64,000 nt of DNA, from the NCBI RefSeq assembly GCF_029167205.1, contig NZ_JARFPL010000008.1:13138-77137 (forward strand), in the 5' to 3' direction. The notes beneath the pieces are model-generated. The model was not told the DNA's origin, did not search any database, and saw nothing but the letters and a program-made list of their open reading frames with translations. Of this stretch, positions 25,058 through 33,786 are shown in pieces. Both the position numbers and the translations under genes were made by a program. The stretch's first letter is position 1. Each line of letters starts with the position of its first letter. The DNA is from Methanocrinis alkalitolerans. GTDB lineage: Archaea > Halobacteriota > Methanosarcinia > Methanotrichales > Methanotrichaceae.

Positions 25058-25249
25058 TCAGTATCGTCTCGGGGATCTTGCGGGTCTGTGCTTCTGATAA
25101 CATTCGCTGCAGTACACCGGCCTCGATCCGTCGGGCTTGAAGGGAACCTTGGTCTCCTTGCCGCAATCCGCACAGGTCGCGTCGTGCATCTCTCTGGGGC
25201 CTCTGTCGAAGCCGCCTCTACGTCCTCGTCTATCGTCCATCATATTCAC
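25058..25249 (-). CDS. Small CxxC-x17-CxxC zinc-finger protein
   Basis: A 63-residue protein with a basic Arg/Gly-rich N-terminus and one zinc ribbon, TCADCGKETKVPFKP followed by PVYCSECYQKHR. The CxxC pairs are separated by 17 residues, the mark of a small zinc-ribbon family frequent in methanogens. Basic ends suggest binding to nucleic acid; the role is unknown. Preceding promoter sequence near 25255 (ACCTTTTTAGG) is weak. Confidence 0.75.
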   Translation of the reverse strand: MNMMDDRRGRRGGFDRGPREMHDATCADCGKETKVPFKPDGSRPVYCSECYQKHRPARSPRRY

Positions 25250-25449
25250 GTACCTTTTTAGGTCTTCGATTCCGAAGAACCGACGGTGCTGGCGAGATCC
25301 CCAAAGAGGTCATCTTCGCAAGCTGAGATGGGTGCTCACGCCATGAAGATATACCTGTTGGTAGATCTGAGACGGTTCCGGCCTCGTCGCCTCTCGTGCC
25401 CCCTCCCGAACGTTTAAAATACGCCCTCGACCCCGGAAGAGCTAGTAAT

Positions 25450-26238
25450 ATGACCGGAAGGTTCGCCGTCCCAGTGATCTTGGGAGCTCTCCTCGCGGCC
25501 CTGGCGGCGGGCTGCATCCAGGAGGAGGCTTCCATCGCCGAAGAGGTTGCTGTCCACGGCTTCAGGGTGGTGGCGGTCTACCCCCATGATCCCGGGGCCT
25601 ATACCCAGGGGCTGGCTTATAGAGACGGCATCCTCTACGAGGGGACGGGCCTTTACGGCAGGTCGGGCCTCCGGGAGACGGTCCTGGAGACGGGGGAGGT
25701 GACGAGATACCGGGGTTTGCCTCCTCAGCTATTCGGCGAGGGGATCGTCTTATGGGAGGATCTCCTCGTCCAGCTCACCTGGAGGTCGGGAATCGGCCTC
25801 GTCTGGGAGCTCGATGACCTCACCTTAGTCCGAACCTTCAGCTATACGACGGAGGGGTGGGGTATCACAAGCGACGGCCGCCGCCTGATCATGAGCGACG
25901 GCACCTCAAAGCTCCGGTTCCTGGACCCCGAAACCTTCGGGGTTACCGGAGAGGTGGAGGTCATGGCGGAGGGGCGCCCCCTCACCCGGATCAACGAGCT
26001 GGAGTACGTCGATGGGCTCGTCTACGCCAACGTCTGGAAGACGGATATGATCGCCGTCATATCTCCAGAGACGGGGGAGGTGACGGCCTGGATCGACCTC
26101 TCCGGCCTTCTCACCGAGGAGGAGCGTCGCGCAGCAGACGTCCTCAACGGGATAGCCTACGACCCCGAGACGGGACGGCTCTTCGTAACAGGGAAGCACT
26201 GGCCGAAGCTCTTCGAGATCGAGATCGCGACCGTATGA
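25450..26238 (+). CDS. Glutaminyl-peptide cyclotransferase, lipoprotein
   Basis: A 262-residue protein of the plant/bacterial-type glutaminyl cyclase family, a five-bladed beta-propeller that converts N-terminal Gln to pyroglutamate. Family marks are YPHDPGAYTQGLAYRDG, LYEGTGLYGRSGLRE, the catalytic-region NELEYVDGLVYANVWKTD, and VLNGIAYDPETGRLFVTGKHW near the end. The N-terminus is a lipoprotein signal (ALLAALAAGC, Cys20), so it is anchored outside the membrane. ATG 25450 is chosen because the longer frame would place extra residues before the signal peptide. Confidence 0.9.
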   Translation: MTGRFAVPVILGALLAALAAGCIQEEASIAEEVAVHGFRVVAVYPHDPGAYTQGLAYRDGILYEGTGLYGRSGLRETVLETGEVTRYRGLPPQLFGEGIVLWEDLLVQLTWRSGIGLVWELDDLTLVRTFSYTTEGWGITSDGRRLIMSDGTSKLRFLDPETFGVTGEVEVMAEGRPLTRINELEYVDGLVYANVWKTDMIAVISPETGEVTAWIDLSGLLTEEERRAADVLNGIAYDPETGRLFVTGKHWPKLFEIEIATV

Positions 26239-26336
26239 CTGCCGAGATCCTCGACGGGGTCCTGATGAGAGCGGCTCGATATTGTGAAGTTAATTTTAAT
26301 ACATAGCAGCTTTATCTTGAGGTCAGAGGTTTAAAT

Positions 26337-27608
26337 ATGCTTCAAGATCGCACTCACAAACTCGGAGTCGTCGGCTGGATCGCCCTGGCCGTCTTCCTCT
26401 GTGCCGGGTTGGGCCAGGCGGCGGACTCCAGCGACGATTCAAACGTCACCATCGATCTGCCGGAGGTCCCTGCCCTGGTGGCGAACGCCACCTCTTCTCT
26501 CCCCGAGATGGAGGCGAACGATCAGGAGAACGCCACCTCTTCTCTCCCCGAGATGGAGGCGAACGATCAGGAGAACGCCACCGAGTCCGTCGCAGAGACC
26601 GAGAGCGAGACGGCAACGTCGACGCAGGCTGCAACTCCGCCAGATGAGGTCTCCGTCGGGGCCTCCGACGTGACGACGGCCGACGGAGTGAACGCCACCG
26701 TCCCCGAGACCGTCCCTGAGACCGTTTCCGAGACCGTCCCTGAGACCGTTTCCGAGACCGTCCCTGAGACCGTTTCCGAGACCGTTCCTGAGACCGTTTC
26801 CGAGACCGTCCCTGAGACCGTCCCTGAGACCGTTCCTGAGACCGTTCCTGAGATCGTCCCTGAGACCGTTTCCGAGACGGTCGAGGTGGAGGTCGGAGAG
26901 GCTTTGACGGCGACCCACGAAGTATGTCTCAACGGCTGCAGCTACACCACCATCCAGGCGGCCGTGGACGCCGCCGTCGACGGCGATCTGGTGGAGGTGG
27001 GGAGCGGGACCTATAACGAGAACGTCATCGTCGACAAAAGGATCACCCTTCGAGGGGTAGACACCGGCGAAGGGGCGGCCGTGGTGAACGCCCAGGGCAA
27101 CGGCAGCGGAATCGTCCTCCAAGCCGGCGGGGCAGTCCTTGAGGGGCTATACGTCACCAACGCCGGACCGTATCCCAGCGCCGGGATCGAGGTCGTCTCC
27201 AGCGATAATATCATCGCCGGATGCTCCATCTGGAACAGCGGATGGTGGGGGATCTACCTGAAGGGCGCAAGCTCCAACAACACCGTCACCGAGACGATCA
27301 TATCCAACAGCGTCAACGACGGGATCATGGTCTACAGGGCTCCAGGAAACCGTTTCATAGAGAACACCGTGGCCAACAACGGTGACAACGGGATCCAGAT
27401 CCTCGAATCCGAAAACAGCGTCGTCGAGAGGAGCATAATCGGCAACAATACCAACTCGGGGATATCCGTCGAGGATTCGGGGAACGCCGTAGTCAGGGGG
27501 AACGTGATCAGCTACAACAATCTGGGGATTCACCTCTCAGCCTCCGCGATAGACAGGGTGGGGCCCAACAGGTTCATCGGGAACGGGCAGGAGATGGCCG
27601 TAGCCTAG
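26337..27608 (+). CDS. NosD-like beta-helix surface protein with PETV repeats
   Basis: A 423-residue exported protein. A signal peptide (residues 11-31, WIALAVFLCAGLGQAA) is followed by a low-complexity stalk: two 15-residue copies around NATSSLPEMEANDQE, a Ser/Thr/Glu stretch, then about 14 PETV/SETV units. After residue 200 comes a parallel beta-helix of the NosD/PbH1 type (SYTTIQAAVDAAVDGDLVEV, then coils such as NNTVTETIISNSVNDGI). Such proteins are common on the surface of Methanothrix-like methanogens; ligands are unknown, with polysaccharide or cell-sheath contact as a guess. AGAGGT lies 6 bases before the ATG. Confidence 0.8.
   Translation: MLQDRTHKLGVVGWIALAVFLCAGLGQAADSSDDSNVTIDLPEVPALVANATSSLPEMEANDQENATSSLPEMEANDQENATESVAETESETATSTQAATPPDEVSVGASDVTTADGVNATVPETVPETVSETVPETVSETVPETVSETVPETVSETVPETVPETVPETVPEIVPETVSETVEVEVGEALTATHEVCLNGCSYTTIQAAVDAAVDGDLVEVGSGTYNENVIVDKRITLRGVDTGEGAAVVNAQGNGSGIVLQAGGAVLEGLYVTNAGPYPSAGIEVVSSDNIIAGCSIWNSGWWGIYLKGASSNNTVTETIISNSVNDGIMVYRAPGNRFIENTVANNGDNGIQILESENSVVERSIIGNNTNSGISVEDSGNAVVRGNVISYNNLGIHLSASAIDRVGPNRFIGNGQEMAVA
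26484..26573 (+). repeat. 45-bp tandem repeat, two copies
   Basis: A 45-base unit beginning AACGCCACCTCTTCTCTCCC occurs at 26484-26528 and again, apparently identically, at 26529-26573. It encodes the 15-residue repeat of the stalk in the beta-helix protein. Identity at the DNA level points to recent slippage or unequal exchange. Confidence 0.9.
26702..26880 (+). repeat. 12-bp tandem repeat coding for PETV/SETV
   Basis: Units of the form GAGACCGTCCCT or GAGACCGTTTCC repeat about 14 times with C/T variants, encoding PETVSETVPETV. A 24-bp higher-order period (PETV then SETV) is seen in the first half. Length is likely variable between strains. Confidence 0.9.
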
Positions 27609-27732
27609 GAACAGCTGGCTATCGCCCGGATCCTCCCGGAGGATCCGGCCAGATCTCTTTTTTCCGTCTTATAGGCCCGGCCCGACCCGCTCGAAACCGA
27701 TTTAACCCACGAAGGTCAGATACCATCCCCAG

Positions 27733-28914
27733 ATGCAAGATTATTCCGTCAATCAGTTCTTACAGCTCGCAAAGACTCCGAAGATCGATGTCGAGGTCTG
27801 CGACGTCACCCTGAGAGACGGTGAGCAGATGCCCGGCGTCGTCTTCAGGCCGGACGAGAAGATGGATATCGCCATCAAGCTGGACGAGGTGGGGGTGGAG
27901 ATCATCGAGGCCGGCTTTCCCGTCGTCTCGGAGGCGGAAAAAAGGGCTGTCCAGGACATAACGAACCTCGCCCTCGACGCCAAGATCTCGGTCCTCTCTC
28001 GGTCCGTCCCCAAAGACGTGGAGGTGGCCCTGGAGTGCGACGTCGACATGATCAGCGTCTTCATAGCCACATCAGAGCTCCACCTCAAGTACAAGCTCCA
28101 CATGACCTGTGCCGAGGCCGTCAGGTGCGCCTTAGAGACGGTGGAGTACGCCAAAGATCACGGCCTCATCGTCAGGTTCAGCGCGGAGGACGCCACCCGT
28201 ACCGACTTAGAGCTTTTGAAGAAGCTGTACAGAAAGGCGGAGGAATACAGGGCGGATTACGTCAGCATCGCCGATACCGTGGGGATCCTCAACCCCAGGA
28301 CCGCCGGCTACCTCGTCGGCGAGATCAAAAAGGAGGTGAATATCCCCATATGCATGCACTGCCACGACGACCTGGGGATGGCCACCGCCAACACCATCGC
28401 GGCGGCGGAGGCGGGGGCGAAGCAGCTCCACACCACCGTCAACGGGATCGGTGAGAGGAGCGGGAACACCCCCCTGGAGGAGCTCCTCGTCGCCCTCAGG
28501 GTCCACCACTCCGTCGACCGGTACGACACCACAAAGCTCACACCCCTATCGAAGCTCGTCCAGAGCAGCTCGGGGGTGATCATGCCGAAGAACAAGGCCG
28601 TCGTCGGCGAGAACGCCTTCGCCCACGAGTCGGGGATCCACGTCGCCGCGGTCCTCGAAGAGCCCCGAACCTACGAGCTCTACTCCCCCGAGATGGTCGG
28701 CTCGGCGAGGAGGATCATCATCGGAAAGCATACCGGGGCCAAGGCCCTCAAGTACATCACAAAGAAGATGGGCTACGACCTCAAGAGGGACGAGATATGC
28801 CTCCTGGCCGAGAAGGTGAAGAGGTGCAGCGAGTTCAAGCGGCCCATCTCCTGCGACGAGCTCCGAAAGCTGATCCACGACCTGGAGATCGAGATAGTCT
28901 ATCCCGACCTCTGA
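27733..28914 (+). CDS. aksA: Homocitrate synthase family protein (AksA type)
   Basis: A 393-residue enzyme of the isopropylmalate/homocitrate synthase family that condenses acetyl-CoA with a 2-oxoacid. CDVTLRDGEQMPGVVF carries the Asp and Arg of the active site; CMHCHDDLGMATANT holds the metal-binding His pair; NGIGERSGNTPLEEL is conserved. It lacks the C-terminal regulatory LeuA domain, which together with length fits AksA, the coenzyme B pathway enzyme of methanogens (2-oxoglutarate to 2-oxosuberate chain elongation). Citramalate or plain isopropylmalate synthase activity cannot be excluded. A TATA-like GATTTAACCC about 30 bases before the ATG and no SD suggest a leaderless transcript. Confidence 0.8.
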   Translation: MQDYSVNQFLQLAKTPKIDVEVCDVTLRDGEQMPGVVFRPDEKMDIAIKLDEVGVEIIEAGFPVVSEAEKRAVQDITNLALDAKISVLSRSVPKDVEVALECDVDMISVFIATSELHLKYKLHMTCAEAVRCALETVEYAKDHGLIVRFSAEDATRTDLELLKKLYRKAEEYRADYVSIADTVGILNPRTAGYLVGEIKKEVNIPICMHCHDDLGMATANTIAAAEAGAKQLHTTVNGIGERSGNTPLEELLVALRVHHSVDRYDTTKLTPLSKLVQSSSGVIMPKNKAVVGENAFAHESGIHVAAVLEEPRTYELYSPEMVGSARRIIIGKHTGAKALKYITKKMGYDLKRDEICLLAEKVKRCSEFKRPISCDELRKLIHDLEIEIVYPDL

Positions 28915-28958
28915 AATCTCCAGGTCGTTGGTCATACGATTTTTGATGAGGCGATAGA

Positions 28959-30722
28959 TTGAGCGGCACCGGGCTGATCCTCAGGGCGGACCTCTCCAGG
29001 GGGACGACGAGAGAAGAGAGGATCGATCCGTCGATAAACGCCCGTTTTGTGGGGGGGAGGGGGCTGGGGGTGAAGATCGTCTCCGACGAGACAGACCCAC
29101 GATCCGATCCCCTCGCCCCGGAGAGGAGGATCGTCTTCGCCGCCGGACCGCTATCGGGGACCGGGGCGCCCACCTCGGGAAGGTTCTCGGCCTCCTTCAA
29201 GTCTCCCCTCACCGGCCTTCTCACCGACAGCAACTGCGGCGGATTCTTCGGCCCCTGGATCAAGAGGGCGGGCTACGACGCCATCGTCCTCCAGGGGAGG
29301 GCGGAGGCGCCCTCCTACCTCGTCGTCTCCGACGAGGGGTCGGATATCCTCGGTGCCCAGGACCTCTGGGGCGAACTGACGGGGGAGACGAACAGGATCT
29401 TGGAGGAGAGGCACCACGGAAAGGTCGCCTGCATCGGCCCCGCCGGGGAGAGGTCCGCCCTCATATCCAACGTCATCGTCAACGGCAGAAGGGCCCTGGG
29501 GAGGGGCGGACTGGGGGCGGTGATGGGCTCGAAGAACCTGAAGGCCGTCGTCATCTCCGGAAAGAGGAGGGTGGAGGTGGAGGACGAACGGAGGTTCAAA
29601 GACGCCGTCGATAGGGCGAGGTCCCTCATCGATCGGAAGCTCGCCGGAGGCTGGGGGCTCGCCTCCTCGGGGACGGCGTCGATCCTGGGCCCTTTGAACG
29701 TCAGCGGGATCCTCCCTGTGAAGAACTTCCAGGCTTCCCAGTGGCCCTTCGAGAGGGCTGAAGAGGTCGGCGGCGAGAGGCTCCGCCGGGATATGTTCTC
29801 CGGGAGGCAAGGCTGCGCCACCTGCCCCGTCGTCTGCGGCCACTGGGCGAAGCTCCCCGGCGGGGAGACGGTCAAGGGGCCCGAGTTTGAGACCCTCTGG
29901 TCCTTCGGCCCCAACCTCGATTGCTCCGACCTCCTCACCATCGTCAGGGCCGGAGATCTCTGCGACCAGTACGGCCTCGATTCGATCTCTACAGGATCGA
30001 CGATGGCTGCGGCGGCAGAGCTTTTAGATCGGGGGATGATCCAAGGGGTCTGTGGATGGAACGACCCCGCCCGGATCCTGGATACGATAAAGAAGATCGG
30101 GGAGGTGGAGGATGAGGGTGAAGAGCTCGCCGCCGGAGCGAGGAGGCTCTGCAGGGGTCGGGGCGTCCCCGAGGCGTCGATGGACTGCCACGGCCTCGAG
30201 CTTCCTGCCTACGATCCCCGGGGCGCCCAGGGGATGGGGCTCGCCTACGCCACCTCCAACCGGGGCGGCTGCCACATGAGGGCGTACACCGTCCTCTCGG
30301 AGCTCTCTGGTAGGGCCGAGAGGTTCTCCACCGAGGGGAAGGCGGAGCTGGTGATGAGGATGCAGGACGAGACCGCCTTAGTCGACTCCCTGGTCCTCTG
30401 CAGGTTCGTACAGCCTCTCCTGGGAGAAAAAATCCCTTGCGACCTTTACAACGGGGCCGAGGGCTCGGATATCGGACCCGAGGAGCTCTTGGAGATCGGG
30501 GGGAGGATATTCAACCTGGAGAGGCTCTTCAACCTAGGGGCCGGGATATCTGAGGAGACCCTCCCCAGGAGGCTCCTGGAGGAGGGGGTCGCTGATGGTC
30601 CCTCGAAGGGAAGGGTCGTCAGCCTCGACGAGATGCTGGTGGAGTACCGGAGGCTCCGGGGGTGGACCCGCGAGGGAGAGATCCGGGATGAGACCATGAG
30701 GAGATACGGCCTATCCCCTTAA
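28959..30722 (+). CDS. Aldehyde:ferredoxin oxidoreductase (AOR family)
   Basis: A 587-residue tungstopterin enzyme oxidising an aldehyde to the acid with ferredoxin as acceptor. The N-terminal beta domain contains LRADLSRGTTREERI and the pterin loop FVGGRGLGVK. The 4Fe-4S cluster Cys are in GCATCPVVCGH with the fourth in LVLCRF near residue 475. The tungsten-side conserved GPEFETLWSFGPN is present. The start is TTG with GAGG about 10 bases before. The gene lies 44 bases after aksA and may be co-transcribed. Substrate unknown; no dedicated ferredoxin gene adjoins. Confidence 0.93.
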   Translation: MSGTGLILRADLSRGTTREERIDPSINARFVGGRGLGVKIVSDETDPRSDPLAPERRIVFAAGPLSGTGAPTSGRFSASFKSPLTGLLTDSNCGGFFGPWIKRAGYDAIVLQGRAEAPSYLVVSDEGSDILGAQDLWGELTGETNRILEERHHGKVACIGPAGERSALISNVIVNGRRALGRGGLGAVMGSKNLKAVVISGKRRVEVEDERRFKDAVDRARSLIDRKLAGGWGLASSGTASILGPLNVSGILPVKNFQASQWPFERAEEVGGERLRRDMFSGRQGCATCPVVCGHWAKLPGGETVKGPEFETLWSFGPNLDCSDLLTIVRAGDLCDQYGLDSISTGSTMAAAAELLDRGMIQGVCGWNDPARILDTIKKIGEVEDEGEELAAGARRLCRGRGVPEASMDCHGLELPAYDPRGAQGMGLAYATSNRGGCHMRAYTVLSELSGRAERFSTEGKAELVMRMQDETALVDSLVLCRFVQPLLGEKIPCDLYNGAEGSDIGPEELLEIGGRIFNLERLFNLGAGISEETLPRRLLEEGVADGPSKGRVVSLDEMLVEYRRLRGWTREGEIRDETMRRYGLSP

Positions 30723-30854
30723 TTTGCCGGGGCCTTAGAGGGGTCTTTTCGGAGTACCATCGGAGATGACGCAACCACCACCGTCAAATAGGGGGGGAAG
30801 TTCTCCTAAAGGGGCCGGACCGGTGGGTCCCCATTCATATGGAGGTGGAGAAGG

Positions 30855-32795
30855 ATGAGGTCGAGAGTCTTTCTACAGGTCTTCGGCACCCTGCTGAAGC
30901 TGCTGGGGGGGTTGATGCTCATCCCCGCCGTCGTATCTCTCGCTTACGGAGAGGGGGAGGGGGCGGTCGCCTTCGTCGTCGCCTCCATCTTCACCTTCCT
31001 CCTGGGGGCTGCCATGAACCTCTTCGGGTCCGAGGAGCAGCTCAACAACAAGGAGGGGTTAGGCCTCGTAGCCTTCGGATGGCTGGGGGCGGCTTTGGTG
31101 GGTGCCCTGCCCTACATACTCTTGGGGCTCAGCCCCATCGACGCCCTCTTCGAGTCGATGTCGGGGTTCACCACCACGGGGGCGACGATCCTCTCTGAGG
31201 CAGGTCCCGACGGCCTCTTCATCATCAACGCCACCGCCGCCGAAAGCAGCCTTGCGGCATCCCTCGCAGCGATCCTCTTCCAGGGCGGCGGCCTTTCCCA
31301 GGCCGCTGATCTGGCGGCATCGAACGTCTCGGCCTCCACCGAAGCCCTCATCAACGCCACCCTCGTCGGAGGATCGAACCTGGACGGTCCGACGTACCGC
31401 GGCCTCCTCTTCTGGAGGTCCTTCACCCAGTGGCTCGGCGGGATGGGGATCATCGTCCTCTTCATAGCGATCCTGCCCAACCTGGGGGTGGCGGGCCGGC
31501 AGCTCTTCAAGGCCGAGGTTCCGGGACCTTCTGAGGATATGATCAGGCCCCGGATCAGGGAGACTGCCAAGATCCTTTGGGGGGTCTACATGGTCCTCAC
31601 CGCCGCCGAGTTCCTCCTCTTGATGCTGGCGGGGATGCCGGCGTACGACGCCATCTGTACCGCCTTCTCCACCCTCGCCACCGGCGGCTTCTCCCCCATG
31701 GCCGATAGCATAGCCCATTACAGCGGACCCGGATTCAACGGCCCCCTGATAGAGGTGATCGTCCTCATCTTCATGTTCATCGCCGGCGCGAGCTTCGCCC
31801 TCCACTATCGGACGATGTACGTCGATAAAAAGAGCCTGACAAGAGACCCCGAGTTCAAGTTCTACACCCTCCTCGTCCTCGTCGCCATCGCCGTAGCCAT
31901 CCTCTTCGGCGGGATCGACGCGTCATTCCCAGATGGAGGAGAAGAGGCAGAGGGGCTGGCTCTGGCGAGCCTCTACCTGCGGACCGCCGCCTTCCAGACC
32001 GTCTCCATCATCACCTCCACAGGTTTTGCCACTGCCGACTACGACAGCTGGACGGAGCCCGCAAAGCTCCTCTTATTGGTGCTGATGTTCACGGGAGCCT
32101 GCGCCGGATCGACCTCGGGGGGGATCAAGCTCGTCCGGATCCTCCTGACGATGAAGTACGGCAGGCGGGAGCTCTTCCAGGCGCTCCACCCCAAGGCGGT
32201 GATGGCCATAAAGCTGAAGGGGGTCACCGTCAAAGACGACATACTCCACTCGATATTGATATTCATCGCCATCTACATCCTGATCTTCGCCGCGGCGACG
32301 GTCCTCTTCGCCTCCATCTCCACCTTCGCGGCGGACGAGACCCCCTCGGAGGAGATGGTATGCTTCGTATCCGAGGGTGACAGCGGCCGAAAGGTCGTAT
32401 GTTTCGGATGGGACGGCTGGAGCGAGACCGAGGAGATCGTCGGCCTCACCCCCAGGGACGGGACCGGGATCGCCGTCTTCGTCACACCCCTGAACGCCAA
32501 CAAGAGGATAGAGGTGGACAGAAGGCCCCTGAACATCACGGAGGCTTATTTCAGGACTGAAGAGGTGGCCGGCCTATCAGGCGGCGAGCGGGACTGGGAG
32601 ATGATCAGCGCCGCCTCCGCCGTCGCCTCGGCCCTGGGGAACATCGGACCCGGCTTGAACCGATTCGGCCCGACGGACAACTACTCTGAAGTTCCGGGCC
32701 TCGGAAAGCTCCTCCTCGTCATATGCATGTGGATCGGGAGGCTGGAGATCCTGACGGTCCTCGTCCTCTTGATCCCCGACTTCTGGAAGGATTGA
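30855..32795 (+). CDS. trkH: TrkH/KtrB-type potassium uptake channel subunit, enlarged
   Basis: A 646-residue membrane protein. Four selectivity-filter segments mark the TrkH fold: TTTGAT (about residue 97), ATGGFS, TSTGFAT and GNIGPG. Usual TrkH proteins have about 480 residues; the surplus lies in two outside loops, roughly residues 112-180, before the LLFWRSFTQWLGGMG helix, and residues 490-590, which are acidic and contain two Cys (EEMVCFV and KVVCFGWDG). No trkA gene for the cytoplasmic gating ring lies beside it. Potassium import is inferred from the family. Confidence 0.9.
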   Translation: MRSRVFLQVFGTLLKLLGGLMLIPAVVSLAYGEGEGAVAFVVASIFTFLLGAAMNLFGSEEQLNNKEGLGLVAFGWLGAALVGALPYILLGLSPIDALFESMSGFTTTGATILSEAGPDGLFIINATAAESSLAASLAAILFQGGGLSQAADLAASNVSASTEALINATLVGGSNLDGPTYRGLLFWRSFTQWLGGMGIIVLFIAILPNLGVAGRQLFKAEVPGPSEDMIRPRIRETAKILWGVYMVLTAAEFLLLMLAGMPAYDAICTAFSTLATGGFSPMADSIAHYSGPGFNGPLIEVIVLIFMFIAGASFALHYRTMYVDKKSLTRDPEFKFYTLLVLVAIAVAILFGGIDASFPDGGEEAEGLALASLYLRTAAFQTVSIITSTGFATADYDSWTEPAKLLLLVLMFTGACAGSTSGGIKLVRILLTMKYGRRELFQALHPKAVMAIKLKGVTVKDDILHSILIFIAIYILIFAAATVLFASISTFAADETPSEEMVCFVSEGDSGRKVVCFGWDGWSETEEIVGLTPRDGTGIAVFVTPLNANKRIEVDRRPLNITEAYFRTEEVAGLSGGERDWEMISAASAVASALGNIGPGLNRFGPTDNYSEVPGLGKLLLVICMWIGRLEILTVLVLLIPDFWKD

Positions 32796-32872
32796 GATGG
32801 CATCGGAGGGAAGGCTTTGAACGAAGAAGGGAGATCCTCTGCCAATAGAGGGGTTTGAAGTTGAGATGTAAT

Positions 32873-33697
32873 ATGAGACTGGTCACCCTCACCGACAACT
32901 CGGTGGGGCTTCAAAGCGGCATCCTGGCGGAGCACGGCTTCTCAGCTTACGTGGAGGTTGGGGACTATAAGCTGATATTCGATGCTGGCGAGACGGCCAC
33001 CTCCGTCTCCAACGCTCGGGTCCTGGGGATCGACCTCGGAGCCGTCCCCATCGCCCTCAGCCACGGCCACTACGACCATACCGGAGGCCTTTTGAGCCTT
33101 CTTGCGGAGACGGGGCCCGTCCCCGTATACGCCCATCCCGACATATTCGCCTCCAGGTACTCCCAGCGGCGAGGAGTCCTGAGGCGGATCGGGATCCCCT
33201 TCAAAAGAGAGGATCTGGAGGGGATGGGCGCCTCCTTCGACCTATCGAGGACGGCCCGAGAGGTCCATCCCGGGGTATGGCTGACGGGGGAGGTCCCAAA
33301 GACGACGAAGTTCGAGGCGGCGAGCAGAGATCTGGTCGTAGTCTCTGACGAGGGCGAGATATCAGTCGACCCCATCGCCGACGACCAGGCGCTGATCCTG
33401 GTCCTGAAGAGGGGGCTCTTCGTCCTCCTGGGGTGCGCCCACTCCGGGATGATAAACACCCTCCTCCATGCGAAGATGGTGACGGGGGTCGAGAAGGTTG
33501 TTGGAGTCGCCGGAGGGACCCATCTGGGTTTCGGAGGCGAAGAGAGGCTGAAAGAGACGATCTCGGCCCTCCGGTCCTTCGACCTCGAGATCCTCGCCCC
33601 GTCTCACTGCACCGGCTTTGCCGCCGCCTCGGCCCTTGCGGCGGAGTTTCCGGACCGGTTCGTCGAAAACTGCGTTGGGACGGAGATCGTCCTCTGA
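32873..33697 (+). CDS. MBL-fold protein related to dihydropterin-RFA-P synthase (COG1237)
   Basis: A 274-residue metallo-beta-lactamase-fold protein with the two-metal motif ALSHGHYDHTGG, a later His in LLGCAHSGMINT, and ILAPSHCTG. It matches the archaeal COG1237 group that includes the M. jannaschii enzyme reported to make the pterin-ribofuranosylaminobenzene precursor of methanopterin. Assignment to that reaction here is by family only. ATG 32873 gives MRLVTLTDNS as start; an upstream TTG at 32855 is an alternative. It stands alone between trkH and a convergent operon. Confidence 0.8.
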   Translation: MRLVTLTDNSVGLQSGILAEHGFSAYVEVGDYKLIFDAGETATSVSNARVLGIDLGAVPIALSHGHYDHTGGLLSLLAETGPVPVYAHPDIFASRYSQRRGVLRRIGIPFKREDLEGMGASFDLSRTAREVHPGVWLTGEVPKTTKFEAASRDLVVVSDEGEISVDPIADDQALILVLKRGLFVLLGCAHSGMINTLLHAKMVTGVEKVVGVAGGTHLGFGGEERLKETISALRSFDLEILAPSHCTGFAAASALAAEFPDRFVENCVGTEIVL

Positions 33698-33714
33698 AGA
33701 CCTCCCCTCAAACC

Positions 33715-33737
33715 CGGCGAATCCCTCTGGCTCGCCG
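33715..33737. terminator. Hairpin between convergent genes
   Basis: CGGCGA (33715-33720) and TCGCCG (33732-33737) form a perfect 6-bp stem around 11 bases, in the short gap between the MBL gene (plus) and the IorA-like gene (minus). It may help end transcription on either strand. No long T run follows, so the assignment is tentative. Confidence 0.4.
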
Positions 33738-33786
33738 AAGGGTGGGAAGGTTCCATCGGCGCCGGGGATCGACCGGCATCGTAAGA

